23,793 nt of DNA from Azolla pinnata (lineage: Eukaryota > Streptophyta > Polypodiopsida > Salviniales > Salviniaceae): the NCBI GenBank assembly GCA_037176905.1, contig JBBBWG010006025.1:1-23793 (forward strand), in the 5' to 3' direction. Shown here one piece after another: positions 13,299 to 23,793 of this stretch. The notes below the pieces were generated by a model, which ran no database searches, was not told the DNA's origin, and saw only the letters and a program-made list of their open reading frames with translations. Positions within the stretch are counted from its first letter, which is position 1. Each line of letters starts with the position of its first letter. The translations under genes and the position numbers were made by a program.

Positions 13299-15480
13299 CA
13301 TGATGTGTCTGACCCAATTGTAGAACCATTTAAGATAGGTAGGTAATTTTTTTGCAAAATCCTTTCAAAACCCATCTTTTTATACTTTGATCACACACTA
13401 AAGGGTAAAAAATCGAAAACCTTCAGCTCAGACCTTAATCTTCCGTGATCCCTCAGAAATTGAAATCCAATTAGTTCCTAAGCGGCTCCAAAAGGTTGCT
13501 TTGTAACATTAATACAAAACTCGGTATGGCCAACATGTTTTGAGTTGGTTCCATGAGTTTAAAGAATTTCTACACCGGCTTGAGCTATAACATGTAAATA
13601 TTTGTTGCTCACAAATTTCAGTTCATCACTCTGGTGTGATTTTCATTACCTGGGGTTTGTTCCTTTTTATTATTTTATCTGCTGCGAACTTCCTGGCCTT
13701 AATATGTGCATATTCACATATCCAAAAATTTTGTTTTCCATCTCTTGTTATAATAAGAAAGATATAACAACCGAGCTGCTGTTGAGTAACAGGACACTCT
13801 CCAAATGAGTGACCTTCAGTTCTGAATGCTGATGAGTGTATCTGATGCTGCTGAAATGCAAACCTAAACCTCCAGGTATAATGGAGTTATAAAAAATTCT
13901 AGCAACAATACTCTCTCCTTGCTATCAATGTATTTTTACATACCTATTCATACTAATGCTGTCACAAAAAGGTACAATTTTGTAGGTTGAAGCTTCTCAG
14001 AATTGCAAACAAGCTCCTTGGGAACGGTGTGAGTATGTAGCAGGTTTATAGCTTGCACATGGATTTGCATGTAAACATGTCATTTCCATATCCAAGTTAT
14101 TTGCCAAGTCCTGTGTTCCTTTCAAATGCAATATATATATATATATCTTGTCTTGGAAAGGGTCGATTCAATGTAAATCTTGCTTTGTGCATGAATTTGC
14201 CTGCCATACACAAGCAAAAGATCATGAGAAGGCTCAAAATCTGGAGGACATTCTGATAGCTGGATGACATGATAAAAAGATGATTGGGAAACAAAGCAAT
14301 GCTGAAAAGCATGATATGTCCTTCTGTCGTAAATCTGTGAGTACTGAGTATACCATATGTAGGTCACCATCGTTTTCCAGCCTCATCCATTACTGCACTT
14401 ATAAAGCAGCCCTTTTTAAGTGTTTTGTATCTGTTCGAAGTACACTTTATGTACATCATCTATCACTAACCAATTAATGGAGATAGAACAAACAACACTA
14501 TATCGGCCACATGAAAACCAAAGTGTCTGAAATTTGTGGTAGGTTGGATGATCAGAACGGAAAAACTAAAGCCCTATGATGCACAGAACACATGCCGATG
14601 GCCCTAAATAGCCGTTTGATTCCTTGTACAAATGTCTTATCTTGGATAAATGTATGAATTCGCCTGTTTGTGAGACACAAAAACACAGGAATATGCGAAA
14701 GGAAGAATCTGAAAGCTATCTTACATAGTGAAGATTCAATCGAAGCTTCAATTTCCGTTTAGCTTGGCTTCATGCCTATTCTTGAACCAAATTCACAATA
14801 GAGAATTGTTGAGAATTGTAGTCATGCTCGTTGGGTAACATTCATGTGTACTACCTATCAAACATACTCAGTATAATATTCCTTGGAAAACTCGTTATGT
14901 CACTTAATTGGTCTATACATATGTAGCTTTGGGAAGGTTGATGAAACTTAATTGGTCTATATACGCTCTTCTTCTGTGCATCTAAGCTCATGGACTAACT
15001 CACACAAACATTCAGCTCCCACACATTTAACTCCATTCGAGTCGATCTCTTTCCAAAACCCACAGCCAAGCTTAACAACTAAGGCCAAACTATTCACGAA
15101 AACATTGAATCCAAACCAGTGGATTTGAGAAACAAAGAAATCGAGACTAAACCACTAAGCAACTCAAAACCATTTTTAGTCATTAAATATTTAATGGTAA
15201 GGAAAGAGAATACTACCAAATGTAAGGAAGGGAACTATACTTAAAATTAACTCATGAGATTTAGAGTTATAGGTGATTTTACAAATTTCAAAATGCAATG
15301 ATGCATACAAAAATTATATATGTATGACAGGATAACCCCAATTGTTGAAAAGCACTGAAATAGCTATCAAGAACTTTTAGAGGTAAGATGGCACAAGAAT
15401 ATTGGCTATTAAACGTGATTTACTGCAAATAAAACATAACAAAAACCAAACATTATATTATCATGCAATCACAGGAATTA
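13299..15480. other. 3' flank of the MAP kinase gene and intergenic DNA
   Basis: The kinase 3' UTR begins here, but its end is not obvious. The rest is AT-rich and lacks convincing coding sequence. Short direct repeats of ACTTAATTGGTCTATA occur near 14900 and 14946, and an AT dinucleotide run lies at about 14131-14147. I see no gene in it. Confidence 0.5.
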
Positions 15481-15483
15481 AAC

Positions 15484-15890
15484 TATTACTAAATTATCTA
15501 GAAGCACAATCGAGCAACAGATAATTATATGGACCGAAACCAAAGACAAAATACCTAGGTAGGCCGGCTTTCAACCAAAGCACTTCAACAGAGGATTAAT
15601 TGGTAACATAAGGAGTAAATAAAAATCAATCTCATGGAAAGACAGACTGTTGTGAATTAGATAAAAATCATGGTACGTCTTACTGTTTGCTAAATTGTAT
15701 AGCAATGTAATGGAGCAACAGATAATGATATGGGCTGAAAGCCAAAACCAAGTACATATGTAGGGTGCACTTTTGACCAAAACACTCCACTATGGATCGT
15801 TTGGCTACATTAAGAATAATAGTTGTGGAATAAATCAATCTCATGAAAAGACACACTTTGTTGTTTAATTGGAAATCCTCATCTTTGTAT
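15484..15890. repeat. Diverged tandem duplication, period about 201 bp
   Basis: Copy one (about 15484-15684) and copy two (about 15685-15890) share blocks in the same order: a TAAATT-TAG block, GAGCAACAGATAAT, GATATGG/TATATGG with an AAACCAA block, CAAAGCACT/CAAAACACT, GTAAATAAA/GGAATAAA, and CAATCTCATG-AAAGACA. Blocks recur at a constant offset of about 201 bp. No terminal inverted repeats or coding content are seen. Confidence 0.75.
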
Positions 15891-16620
15891 ATTTATAAAA
15901 CTACGCTACTGGAGACTAGTAATCCACCAGAGAGATATTGGCATTCAATATTGTATAATGGATTAGGATGTACATACTATTATCAAATTGAGACATCCCT
16001 CGTTAAGGAGACATTCATCAAGAAAATATGTGAATACAGGTCCATACGCAATATGTTCAATTTGGCTTCACAAGTGGATGCTATGGACAGAAACTATGTA
16101 ACCTATGCACTTTTGTAAAACCTTACTACCCACTTGCCACATGACTTCAATGGTCTGCTTTACGTAGCCTCACCAAGGCTGACTGAGTGAATCAATAAAA
16201 GGCCTTTTTCTATTGATAAACATGGTTCCTAAAGCAAGCTATAAATAAGAATTGAGGTATTTTTGAGCTATTCTTGATTCTGTAAAATATGAGGCTTTCA
16301 ATATTTCATACCTTTCACTCCATGCTATTTGAACATGATAAGGACACAGAAGAAGAATATCGTAAAACTCTCCACAGAATTTTAGTTCAGCCATCTTGTA
16401 TCTGCAAAATATGAAACCTTCCCAGTTTTGCAAATTCGATTTAATATACAAGAAATAATTCCAAGCATTTCCATTTGAATGATGGATAAATGACGTTGAC
16501 AACATCATGTGATACAACATTGCTCCATGACAATTTGGAGCCGTGACAAGAAAGATGAATAAAGAACTTCCCTGTGGACAAAACGTGTGAAACTTGTAGT
16601 GCCCTTGAAATTTTGAAATT
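15891..16620. other. Intergenic DNA and 3' flank of the CYP37 gene
   Basis: This contains the presumed 3' UTR of the minus-strand CYP37 gene, directly below 16621. A plus frame of 91 codons (15843-16118) and a minus frame of 93 codons (16239-16520) have no recognisable motifs and are not called as genes. Confidence 0.4.
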
Positions 16621-19600
16621 TCAATTGATGACTAGCTTGTCACCACCAGCCACAAGCTTTGCACTCTCAATCACATCTCCAGTCTTGAGTTGTGAAAGTA
16701 GCTCCTTTCCTTTAGTAACATACCTGGGAATAAGTTGATAATTCAACAAACGTTAATAATAAACACAATGATAGGATGCCTAAATTTTCTTAGGATGTAC
16801 GTTGAGATCTATGATATGAAATCAGTACTTTACCCAAAAACAGAGAACTGGCCCTCATCAAATGACAAACCACCCAATCCTGCCTAGAAAATGCAATTGG
16901 ATGAACAGAGTTAAGCTTCTTCTAATAACGAGAAGAATTATACTGTATGCATTAGTATACATATGGACCAAAGTTAAGGGTGGAATCCAAGATCATACAC
17001 TGCGCTTGTCGTAGAGATAAAAAAAGAACTGGGACGGAGCTGAATAACCTTCTGAAGTTGGATTATGCGCCATAGCTACTGCCCCATATACAGAAAGTGG
17101 AAGAACCGGAAGTTCTCCATCCTTCAGAAATTTCAGTGCCCATAAAACAAAAGCAAAAATAAATCATACAAAAGCTCTATTTCAGAAACATAGCAAATGG
17201 AGAAAAAGTAGGATAACTCCGAATCAAGGAATCCAAAAAAACAGCCAATGGAAACATTCTCCTTCACACAAGCAGAACACCCAAACAACAGTAGGATTAC
17301 CCACTTAACACAATCATGAACACAAATATTTAGTCCTTAAAACCATATTGCAAGCTCTATTGTTTGGAACAGATCAAATTCTTTATTCCCCTACAATAAT
17401 ATGGCATGGCATTCCTAGCACAAGTAGGAGTAGAGAAGTTAGGTTTATTCAGTTAGGCAAGCTGCAGTTCAATGAATACATGATTGTAAACACATCAAGA
17501 TCGGACCTATTGTAGATAAAAGATGGGCAGAATTTTCACTGAACAAGCAAAAGGATTTGTTCTCGAAAGAAAAAGAAATTGTGAAAGAACTGATAAGAAT
17601 ACCACATTTTAGTTATTTCCCCCACCATATACATTATGCAAGATAGCCAGTACATCAATATCTTTCCATTCTCTTGCTAGGATTACCATTTCTATTTCTT
17701 TCTCAGTTTTATTCTCTATTTTCGTTATACTCTTTTCTTTTATTGTCCTACAACTGTATGATTTTCAATCAAGCACACAATCATGTAGTTAAAAGGGCAT
17801 CATAACTGCAACATCCAATTTCACCTGAACATTCAAAGTGGTCCTGTACAATGGTTGAAATTCACCAGCTGGCAAGATCTCAACCGGTAAACTTTGACCT
17901 TCTTCGCTCTGTTCATTGTCTGATATTATTGCTTGCTCAGTGGCTCTTAATTTCATTCCATTATATGTACCACTTAGAACCTGTTTCAAATAACAGCAGC
18001 ACATGTTTATCCAACAAATATTTGAATCCTCACAAGTATCGTAAACAAATACACAATGAAAGATGGATATGTACCAGTTTGGCAAAGTTTCCTGATGTAA
18101 GTGGTGCAGAATATCCATCTACAACAACCTGCCAGATAGAAACCTCATAAAAAGCTATAAACAACAATTCAGTGAGGCTAAATACTCAGTGTGGCTCAAA
18201 ACAATATTAGAATAAGTAGACAGAAGATGATCTCCACATCTCCTCTATCACACTTCTCCGCATCTCCTCTATCACACTGCTCCACATCTCCTCTATCACA
18301 CTTCTCTCTTGTCTGCAAACACTAAATCAGAACATTTACATCATGGAGACTAGTTCCCCTACTTCCAACAACTGCCTTTCCGTTTTCAGGACATAAACCT
18401 TCCACTCTCCTTTTTCTATTAAACACTTTTGCCGTCCAAAAACATGAAATCAACATTGGTTGTTGGGAGGTGATCTCACATATCCAATGCCTCTCCTAGG
18501 GATCATTGGCTAGTAGAGCTTAGACGGAAACTTGCTTGATTCAGTCTTGTATTCATCAATAATGACAATTGTGGTGAAAGTCACATGGTAGTGATATGTT
18601 TTCCACCCTTATTAACAAGATCACTTGATGGAAATACACCAATCTTGGTGGGTTTTCCAACTCTTCACTTTAAACTTTCCAAACCCTCTCTGTGGATGTC
18701 AGTCTCAATTGTTCAATACTTCATAGCTTTAGTATTTAGCTCTGCCACTTATTGTTGAAGACCCTAAACATTATAATCAGCTGAACCTTCTTGCACAAGG
18801 AATGATATAAGCTATAATTAGGGGCATAATGTAAAAACAGGCATCATGATAGTTTACCCCTCTCAAAGGTTATACAATGTAACCTTTATTCTCCAAACTT
18901 CAACAAGCAACATAAAGTATATGTCAACAGATAATAGATGAAAAAAAATCAGTTCCAAGAGGTCATTTGGGTCATCACCTCAATTGTGCCAACATCCTTT
19001 GGCCCTCCACCTGATGCAACTGTAAATGTAGATCCATCAACTCGCTTTACTGTGAATTCAACTTTTGCACGTCCGGTTAACCTAAATTAATATAAAAATC
19101 ACTTGTTTGAGATAGAATAACATTTTACAGAAATATTTGAGACATGTACACAGATAGACGGACATAGATACATATATATAAATATGCACAGTTACAGGTA
19201 CCTGTCAATATTATGTACAAATCAAATATAGACATATATGGATAGTTCCTTATACATATAGATTAACAAACGCCTGTAGATCCCTGTAAGTATTTCATAT
19301 ATATGAACTGAAGAGAGAAACAGAGAGAATTCTTTTGACCTTGGAAATTGTTGATATTCATTCGGAACTAGATATGGCAACCCAGGTACCTGTTCAAGAA
19401 TAATTCACACTAGGACATATATTTTGGTTGAATAAGTAGAGTTTAAATAGAGCTATAATTTTTTACCTGCAAAAGCTCCAATTGAGCAATTGATTCAAGA
19501 GAAGATGCTAATCTCAAAGATATTTTATCAGGGTTTTTATCTGAAATAGAAGCTAAAAGTGCTTGAAGTCCGCCCTAATGAGCAAAACAATCAAAACATA

Positions 19601-22600
19601 ATCAACACTTTACCATTTTCATGTTATTTTTCAACACTCCTTTTTGAAATCGATTTACCCTTTGAAACTGACAATAACAGTTACTAAAATGGTTCATACG
19701 TGTTACATGGAAAAATTCAATGTTGTAAAACATATCTTCTCTTTAAATTTCTGGTGGCGAGAGTATGATTGGACCACAAGACCTAATATTCAGTGCGTTC
19801 ACTACAATTTTCACATGTTGGCGATGTTCGACTATGATATGCGCCAGCTAACTTATGGAGAAAGATATATTTGCTACATGATCAGATACAAGAACGATTC
19901 AAAAGTTCAAATCTTTTGGAGAAAAACTTAACTTTGGACTAACATTCATACCATCTTTCAATTAAAAATGAAAGTGAACAAAGAATTAACCTTGTCAGAT
20001 AGTAAGTCTTCCAGCAATTTCGCACCCTTCTCTCTCTCATTAGAAGGCACAGCAGCTAAAATTGAATCCTTCTCATCCGTGGCAAGCTGCACTACACATT
20101 TTAAACATGTAAGAAAAGCACAGCTCGATTGATGCCATGAAAAAAGAAACTATGAATGCTTCATCCAGGAGTAGAAAAACATACTTGGATGTCTAGCATT
20201 TGGCAAAGAAAACACGTAAGTATATGTTTGAATTCAACGTTATGCAATCGTCATACACGAATGATCCTGAAACCTACTGTGTTTCAGTAAACCATTAGAG
20301 GAATAAATTTATCTAAATGTCTCGCACTTACAGAAAAAGTTGGAAGCACGTGTTTGACTTCAACTGCATGATATCATTATGTTTGGATATCTTAGTGCCC
20401 TGGCAATTTGGTCCTCCTTAAAGAGGCTATACGTAACTTATAGCCTCTTTACTAACAACGTAATTTGCCCATACATTCCTAGATGGTTGATAACATCACA
20501 AATACAAAGTGAAAACATATGTATCTCCCATATCAGTCGCATTCAGAATAAGTGCTACGCTTTTTGTAGGACGATTCATATACTCCCTTGATGTCAATGC
20601 TAAAAAGAATTACCAGTCTTCAGGTCCTGTTAGCCAGTCCATGAGTAGACTGCAACTGAAATTATACCCTTAACCTGAGATTTCCATTTCTATATGGTGG
20701 TAAGCTACGTCAGCCATGTGCAGTCATGCGTGGTTACTATCCAAAAAGGAAAAGACTCCTCCAACTCTAAAATTGCATAACTTTTCAGCATATAAGCATA
20801 CAGAACTCACATGTGCAACTGATGTTTTCATGTCATCAATTTGATTCGTCAGTTTACATAGGATAATGGGCAGGCAGCATGAGTTAACTCAGCAGCTTCA
20901 GAGATCCACCACCCAATTTCAAATCAGCTATGCAAGAGTTGCATACCCTAGAATAGAAGTCTCAACGTCACCTTTATAGCCTTCTTGACATCGCTTTCCA
21001 TGGTGCCAAAAGGTTTCCTCTGCGGTATTCGAAGCAAATAGAATATGTCTTCAAGAGAATCCTGCACAAACAGATGATGATTTGGACATGTAACAGAAAG
21101 AAAAACATGAATCCACATTTTTTTAAAAGGCCAATTTTTTCTCTGCGAGACCAAGGCACATAAAATGACACAAATGTTCTCAGGGCTGACAAGATAACTA
21201 CCTGTATGCTTTTTGTAGCAGAATTCACAGCTGGAATAGCTCTTCTAAGTGCAACCTCTGCATTTCTAGGAACTTTGGTGTCCGGAGAGTACAACACTGC
21301 TTCAGCTCTTCCTAAATGCCAATTCAACTCAGCATTCTCCAAAGAAACCGGTGCAGACATTTGAAACACAGTTAATCCTATCATCAATGCTGTTCCGATG
21401 TGAGTGCTCCATGTGGCCTGCCCATAGATGTAGCAAGTCTATCTATCTATCAGCCTATCTAATTGAATGCCTATCCATTATAGGAAGATGGGTATCTACC
21501 TATTTTTTCTTATCTATCTATGTATAAGTAGATACACAGATAGGCAGACAGATGGCCTGCTCATAGATGTAACATGTTTATCTTTTACCTACCTATCTCT
21601 CTGTCTATGTATCTATATAAGGATAGATAGATAGAAAGATACCCATCTTTCAATGATATATAGATAGAAAGATACATAGATACTCATCTTACTATGATTT
21701 ACATACCCATCTTCCTAATTTTCTCAATGGAAGATTATTCATGCCCAAACATTTCTTTACTTTTACACCATCACACAAACATCTGGAGTAGCTATTAAAT
21801 ATTTTGTCCTATTGTTGAAGGTCACGTCTTCAGACATTTAAAAAAACGCAGGAGCGCTAGCACAGATCCCCATCACATACATGACATCAGCTGGACATTG
21901 TCACTAGAATTGGCACTTTTCAGGCTCTATGAGGAACCATTGATGTCCACCAATTTATATACTAGAAACACCTGTTTCAAGATCATGAAATCTGCGATTC
22001 ATAATACAATTAACATGTGAACATGGAAAAGCGTTGTGAATCATCTTACTGGGAACTACGATCTCATTCCAAAGCCATTCCAAAGTCATTGTGACAGGTC
22101 AGAAATTCCAGGAACGTGCCTGTTCCCATTCAAGACCTTACAGGAAATTCCATTGGGACCTATGTCGTTCCCAGTGAACTGTGACAAGTAATGAAATTTT
22201 TTTAAAACAAAGCAACATTTTTCTTTCTATACGCATCATGTAATGGTCATACTGAGAGGTAAGCTTAGTGTTACTTTATATTTATTTTTACAAAACCTCT
22301 TGCTATGACCAGGCTTTTTGCCTTTTAACTAGAATTTTGTTACCCAAGCTCGAATCCAACTACAGTCTCATATTTTCTGTTAGCTGAAATTCAACTAGCC
22401 ATAATCTCATGAAAAAACTGAAAAGAATAGTTTTGTATTTGAGCCTTCTCCGAATTCCCCCGTCCATCCTCTTACTACATCCTTCTTTTCCTTCTGTAGT
22501 GTTGTGTGACAAGAGAGAGCACAATGAATTGTTTTCTTATAAATACTGCATTGTGGTGGGAAGAGAATTGGGTGCACAAAAACAACCATAACAAGCATTT

Positions 22601-23551
22601 ATTATTAAATTTAGGAGCAAAGCTTTCTTGCATTGCTCATTGTCTTAAAATATTTTACGTTTTCATGAAAGGCCGACTGGCTTTTGAAGCTTCTTAGTAT
22701 CATCACAGAATAAATATTGAGTGGAACCCCATCCATCATTTTTTATTATATAATAATGCCTATGGAAACAGAACATTGAATCCATTTTTAAGTTCCCACT
22801 ATTCAGACTTTTATACATTCCGTTCAAATTCCCAATGTAGATCCATGTTTCCGAAAAAATCCTAATTTGGATAACTCTGCTGTGCAACAGCCAGAGAGAT
22901 GTTTATCCATGAATGTGATTCGCAATACCATGCTGAGCATAAAAAAGACAGCAACGTTGTATTAATCACATCCACGCCACCTCACAAGCACCACTATGTA
23001 AACAAGACTCTCTTTGCAATAAGTTACCATATGGTAAACGATGCCGCAGTGAAAATACTACTTTCTAACTCCCCCTCCCATAGAACATGGCATAAAAGAG
23101 AGCAACATCGCATGCTCATCAACTATTTTACAAGCGCCACAATCTAAACAAGATGTTCCTTGCAATAGATTACCGGTCTGCCAAACGATACAGTGGTTAA
23201 AAATACGACTTTCCATCTCCCTCCACCTTCAAACGCCGCAACCATATAATCCTGTACAACCTTCTAAAACCCGGAGACCGAACGAGAGGCATAGAGATTG
23301 CAATACTAACAAGAAAACGAAGCGAGGGTCGATTAGCAGCACACCTGCACAGCTCCGGTTTGATCCAAGGAAGCGTAGTCATCACAACCAGTGACACGAG
23401 CTCGGCATTGCAGCAACGAAGGCCGCACGTTCTTGGTGTTGCCAAAGGGAATGCAGGAGGGATTGAGGCGAGGAGCAGGAGGAATGTGTCTGCGAGCGAG
23501 ATAGAACACGAGCGATGGTGGGGTAAGGTCAGCGAGGATCGAGCTGGCCAT
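16621..23551 (-). CDS. CYP37: Chloroplast cyclophilin-like protein CYP37, thylakoid lumen (12 exons)
   Basis: Exons in transcript order: 23551-23345, 21417-21202, 21061-20972, 20086-19991, 19574-19467, 19389-19340, 19081-18979, 18128-18075, 17980-17825, 17121-16999, 16883-16834 and 16723-16621. Introns are GT-AG and phases agree. The product has 451 residues, near the length of Arabidopsis CYP37. Residues 1-69 are a Ser/Arg-rich chloroplast transit peptide. A hydrophobic segment (76-93) and Ala-Glu-Ala (107-109) before VLYSPDTKVPR look like a lumen-targeting signal and its cleavage site. Next come a helical N-terminal domain with LLRIPQRKPFGTMES (from 150) and a C-terminal cyclophilin fold with VVVDGYSAPLTSGNFAKL (291-308), AVAMAH (about 374-379), SQFFFYLYDKR (390-400) and FDEGQFSVFGYV. 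Catalytic residues are only partly kept, as in the CYP37/CYP38 type, so a folding, assembly or scaffold role is more likely than strong isomerase activity. The start is the first ATG; a GTG three bases upstream is not used. Confidence 0.94.
18233..18304. repeat. 24-bp tandem repeat, three copies
   Basis: Copies at 18233, 18257 and 18281 read TCCACATCTCCTCTATCACA plus CTTC, with two substitutions in the middle copy. The array lies in the intron between CYP37 exons 7 and 8. Confidence 0.92.
21418..23344 (-). other. Large first intron of CYP37
   Basis: At 1927 bp this is by far the longest intron in the window. It separates the transit-peptide exon from the lumen-signal exon. It contains the GATA/TATC array (21430-21690), a duplicate of the acceptor region, and a dyad near 22048-22175. 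Small open frames near 22400-22700 on both strands are mutual shadows without motifs. Confidence 0.85.
21430..21690. repeat. TATC/GATA tetranucleotide array with opposed halves
   Basis: The left part is rich in TATC/CTAT units (about 21438-21520 and 21580-21612). The right part is rich in GATA/TAGA units (about 21618-21685). The opposed orientation could fold as a stem. An imperfect copy of the exon 2 acceptor region is embedded at about 21553. Confidence 0.8.
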
Positions 23552-23561
23552 CACGATCTGT

Positions 23562-23570
23562 AAACCCTAA
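23562..23570 (-). promoter_or_regulatory. Telo-box (AAACCCTAA) next to the CYP37 start codon
   Basis: AAACCCTAA on the plus strand (TTAGGGTTT in transcript sense) lies 11 bases before the CYP37 ATG. This motif is common near plant transcription starts and in 5' leaders. A regulatory role is inferred from motif and position only. Confidence 0.45.
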
Positions 23571-23608
23571 TCCGCTCTGTCTGTTCTGTATGTGTATGTG
23601 CATGTATG

Positions 23609-23640
23609 TATGAATGCATGCATGCATGCATGCATTCATA
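23609..23640. promoter_or_regulatory. 32-bp perfect palindrome of RY-type CATGCA units
   Basis: TATGAATGCATG followed by further GCAT units and CATTCATA is identical to its own reverse complement over 32 bases. It contains overlapping CATGCA (RY) motifs, the target of B3-domain factors such as ABI3, 58-89 bases upstream of the CYP37 ATG. It may equally be a simple ATGC microsatellite. Confidence 0.5.
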
Positions 23641-23793
23641 TGGATAAGGTTCATGTATTTTCTTAATTTACAATTCCTGGCCTCACATTTATCCTCATAA
23701 ACACTTTCACAAATTGGAAGAGACTCACACGAGTGCCCATTGATCCTTTCTATGAACTAATCTAATCGGTTCGCAACACCCATGATGTGTTTC
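23641..23793 (-). promoter_or_regulatory. Distal promoter side of CYP37
   Basis: AT-rich upstream DNA of the CYP37 gene up to the window edge. I see no gene and no clear TATA box at a typical spacing. Confidence 0.4.

Noticed and set aside
19194..19205. ACAGGTACCTGT palindrome offering a decoy CAG/GTACCTG acceptor near CYP37 exon 6
   Set aside because: It lies within the following intron, and a 12-bp palindrome of this kind is expected by chance; no sign of use.
22340..22365. CTCGAATCC, like a tRNA B-box
   Set aside because: No A-box, acceptor stem or cloverleaf could be built around it.

Overview
The window looks like nuclear DNA of a land plant. It has AT-rich intergenic DNA, GT-AG introns mostly of 70-480 bp, many simple repeats, and a chloroplast-targeted protein. 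Three multi-exon genes were reconstructed by hand. They are compact, and one is a class III (SIRT5-type) sirtuin, a class not among the two sirtuins of Arabidopsis. I therefore lean towards a seed-free plant, possibly a moss or other bryophyte, but the sequence does not prove this.

Layout. 1-1045: CAT/CAC microsatellite and upstream DNA. 1046-3648 (+): eight-exon SIRT5-like sirtuin, 305 residues, with a probable mitochondrial presequence. 3649-about 7560: no recognised gene; a pyrimidine-rich leader-like segment with a tiny ORF near 5850-5950 and unassigned open stretches at 6590-7430, both on the minus strand. About 7560-9843: pyrimidine-rich, microsatellite-rich DNA that looks like the promoter and long 5' leader of the next gene. 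9844-13298 (+): ten-exon group D (TDY-type) MAP kinase, 545 residues. It is interrupted by a 100-N assembly gap flanked by an exact 77-bp duplicate, almost certainly an unmerged contig overlap. 13299-16620: intergenic, with a diverged tandem duplication of about 201 bp. 16621-23551 (-): twelve-exon chloroplast cyclophilin-like CYP37, 451 residues, with a 1.9-kb first intron full of GATA/TATC repeats. 23552-23793: its promoter side, with a telo-box and a 32-bp perfect palindrome made of RY-type CATGCA units.

The three proteins point to different compartments: a mitochondrial-type deacylase, a cytosolic or nuclear MAP kinase, and a thylakoid-lumen immunophilin. Nothing suggests they act in one pathway. 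The MAPK and CYP37 genes converge, with 3.3 kb between them. I found no mobile element, CRISPR array, RNA gene or gene cluster that I could support. The most interesting observations are the class III sirtuin in a plant, the false gap in the kinase gene, two potentially meaningful retained-intron possibilities in the kinase, and a duplicated splice acceptor in CYP37.
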